A stretch of 5,939 bases of DNA from Sulfuricellaceae bacterium (GTDB taxonomy: Bacteria; Pseudomonadota; Gammaproteobacteria; Burkholderiales; UBA9220), in contig JAIOJO010000047.1 in the NCBI GenBank assembly GCA_019911985.1, positions 1 through 5,939 on the forward strand, written 5' to 3'. Shown one piece after another: positions 5,367 through 5,939 of the stretch. A program made the translations under genes and the position numbers. How positions within the stretch are numbered: the stretch's first letter is position 1; each line of letters starts with the position of its first letter. The notes beneath the pieces are model-generated. The model made no database searches, had not been told where the DNA came from, and saw only the letters and a list, made by a program, of their open reading frames with translations.

Positions 5367-5872
5367 TTCACTAACCTCAATGCCGGCCCGGCTTGTCCCG
5401 CCATCAGCTCGCGCAACCTTTCGCGGCCGCGCGCGAGGCGCGACATCACCGTGCCGCTCGGAATATTCAATACGTTTGCAATTTCTTTATATGGCATCTG
5501 TTCGAGTCCGGCCAGCAGCAACACTTCGCGCTGTTCGAACGGCAAGCTTCTCAGGGCCGCGGTCAAATCCCGCAAAACCAGGGCATCCTCTTGGCTAGCC
5601 CGCACCGAGACCTGCAGCGCCTCGTCGTCGAGTTCGACGGAAAATCCCGCGGCGCGCGACTTGCGCACCTCGTTGACGTACACGTTATGCATGATGGTAA
5701 ACAGCCAGGCGCGGATGTCGCTGCCGCGGCGCCATAAGTTCAAACGCCCCCACGCCCGCTCCAGGGTATCCTGGACCAGATCGTCGGCGCGGCAACCGTC
5801 CCCCGTCAGCGCCCGTGCGTAGCGGCGCAGACGGGGAATTTGCTCTTCGATCAAATGGTCGATGCGCTCCAC
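5363..5872 (-). CDS. ECF-family RNA polymerase sigma factor (sigma-70 regions 2 and 4)
   Basis: A 169-aa extracytoplasmic-function sigma factor. Region 2 spans about 9-73, with ADDLVQDTLERAW (29-41) and DIRAWLFTIMHNVYVNEVRK (52-71) for core and -10 binding. Region 4 spans about 103-156, with the helix-turn-helix MPYKEIANVLNIPSGTVMSR (126-145) followed by LARGRERLRE for -35 recognition. There is no region 1.1 or 3, as expected for ECF factors. The start is GTG (5872): upstream in frame to a stop near the window edge there is no ATG, GTG or TTG, so this start is effectively forced; the ribosome site is weak. Overlap with the anti-sigma gene and proximity of msrPQ suggest envelope oxidative stress control. 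Autoregulation is likely for the family but cannot be shown with 67 bp upstream. Confidence 0.93.
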   Translation of the reverse strand: MERIDHLIEEQIPRLRRYARALTGDGCRADDLVQDTLERAWGRLNLWRRGSDIRAWLFTIMHNVYVNEVRKSRAAGFSVELDDEALQVSVRASQEDALVLRDLTAALRSLPFEQREVLLLAGLEQMPYKEIANVLNIPSGTVMSRLARGRERLRELMAGQAGPALRLVK

Positions 5873-5939
5873 GTCCGCTCTAGGCTCAGTATGTCCCGAG
5901 GGATAGCTTAGGGTCGATTTGCCAGATTTCGTTCACCAG

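Noticed and set aside
5873..5939. Possible ECF-type promoter (GTGAAC with downstream CGAC) before the sigma gene
   Set aside because: The distance between GAAC and CGAC is shorter than the usual 16-17 nt, and the window ends right there, so no support can be given.

Overview
The window looks like a chromosomal accessory region of a gammaproteobacterium. The housekeeping-type genes are fairly GC-rich, the MsrP/MsrQ proteins are of the proteobacterial periplasmic type, and there is a CCCTCTCCC-type REP palindrome plus a REP-associated tyrosine transposase. A methylotroph-like gammaproteobacterium is possible, but I cannot fix the genus from sequence alone. All convincing genes lie on the minus strand, so biological order runs from high to low coordinates.

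Right part (about 5872 down to 2890): a compact stress-response unit. An ECF sigma factor (GTG start, 5872-5363) overlaps by 4 bp a single-pass membrane anti-sigma factor (5366-4602). Next come msrP (molybdenum-dependent periplasmic methionine sulfoxide reductase, Tat-exported, 4526-3591) and, 3 nt later, msrQ (its haem membrane partner, 3587-2943). A candidate terminator hairpin lies at 2891-2913. A plausible reading is envelope oxidative or hypochlorite stress, then release of the sigma factor, then repair of oxidised methionines in periplasmic proteins. The sigma/MsrPQ regulatory link is inferred from gene order.

Middle part (2702 to 1682): traces of an integron without a visible integrase. 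A complete gene cassette of about 798 bp (2701-1904) holds a 254-aa protein of unknown function and ends in a well-formed 71-bp attC site (1898-1968). The cassette's 5' boundary (GTTGGGC, 2696-2702) is exactly complementary to the R'' box of its own attC, as expected for a real cassette. A second cassette begins right after the attC; its gene (start 1892) is cut at about 1682.

Left part (1681 to 1): mobile-element debris. A RAYT gene (1437-754) sits between inverted REP hairpins (735-755 and 1456-1476). Its 5' end plus the hairpin are duplicated once more (1492-1681, period 205 bp). The hairpins directly abut two broken genes: the C-terminal 33 codons of an IS3-family transposase (734-633) and the second cassette gene. 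Beyond that are a 131-aa multi-pass membrane protein of unknown function (583-188), a perfect 15-bp tandem repeat and a REP palindrome at the left edge.

The least described parts are the 254-aa cassette protein, whose C-terminus is encoded by the attC site, the layered REP/RAYT/IS3/cassette junctions, and the sigma/anti-sigma/MsrPQ unit with a non-zinc anti-sigma.
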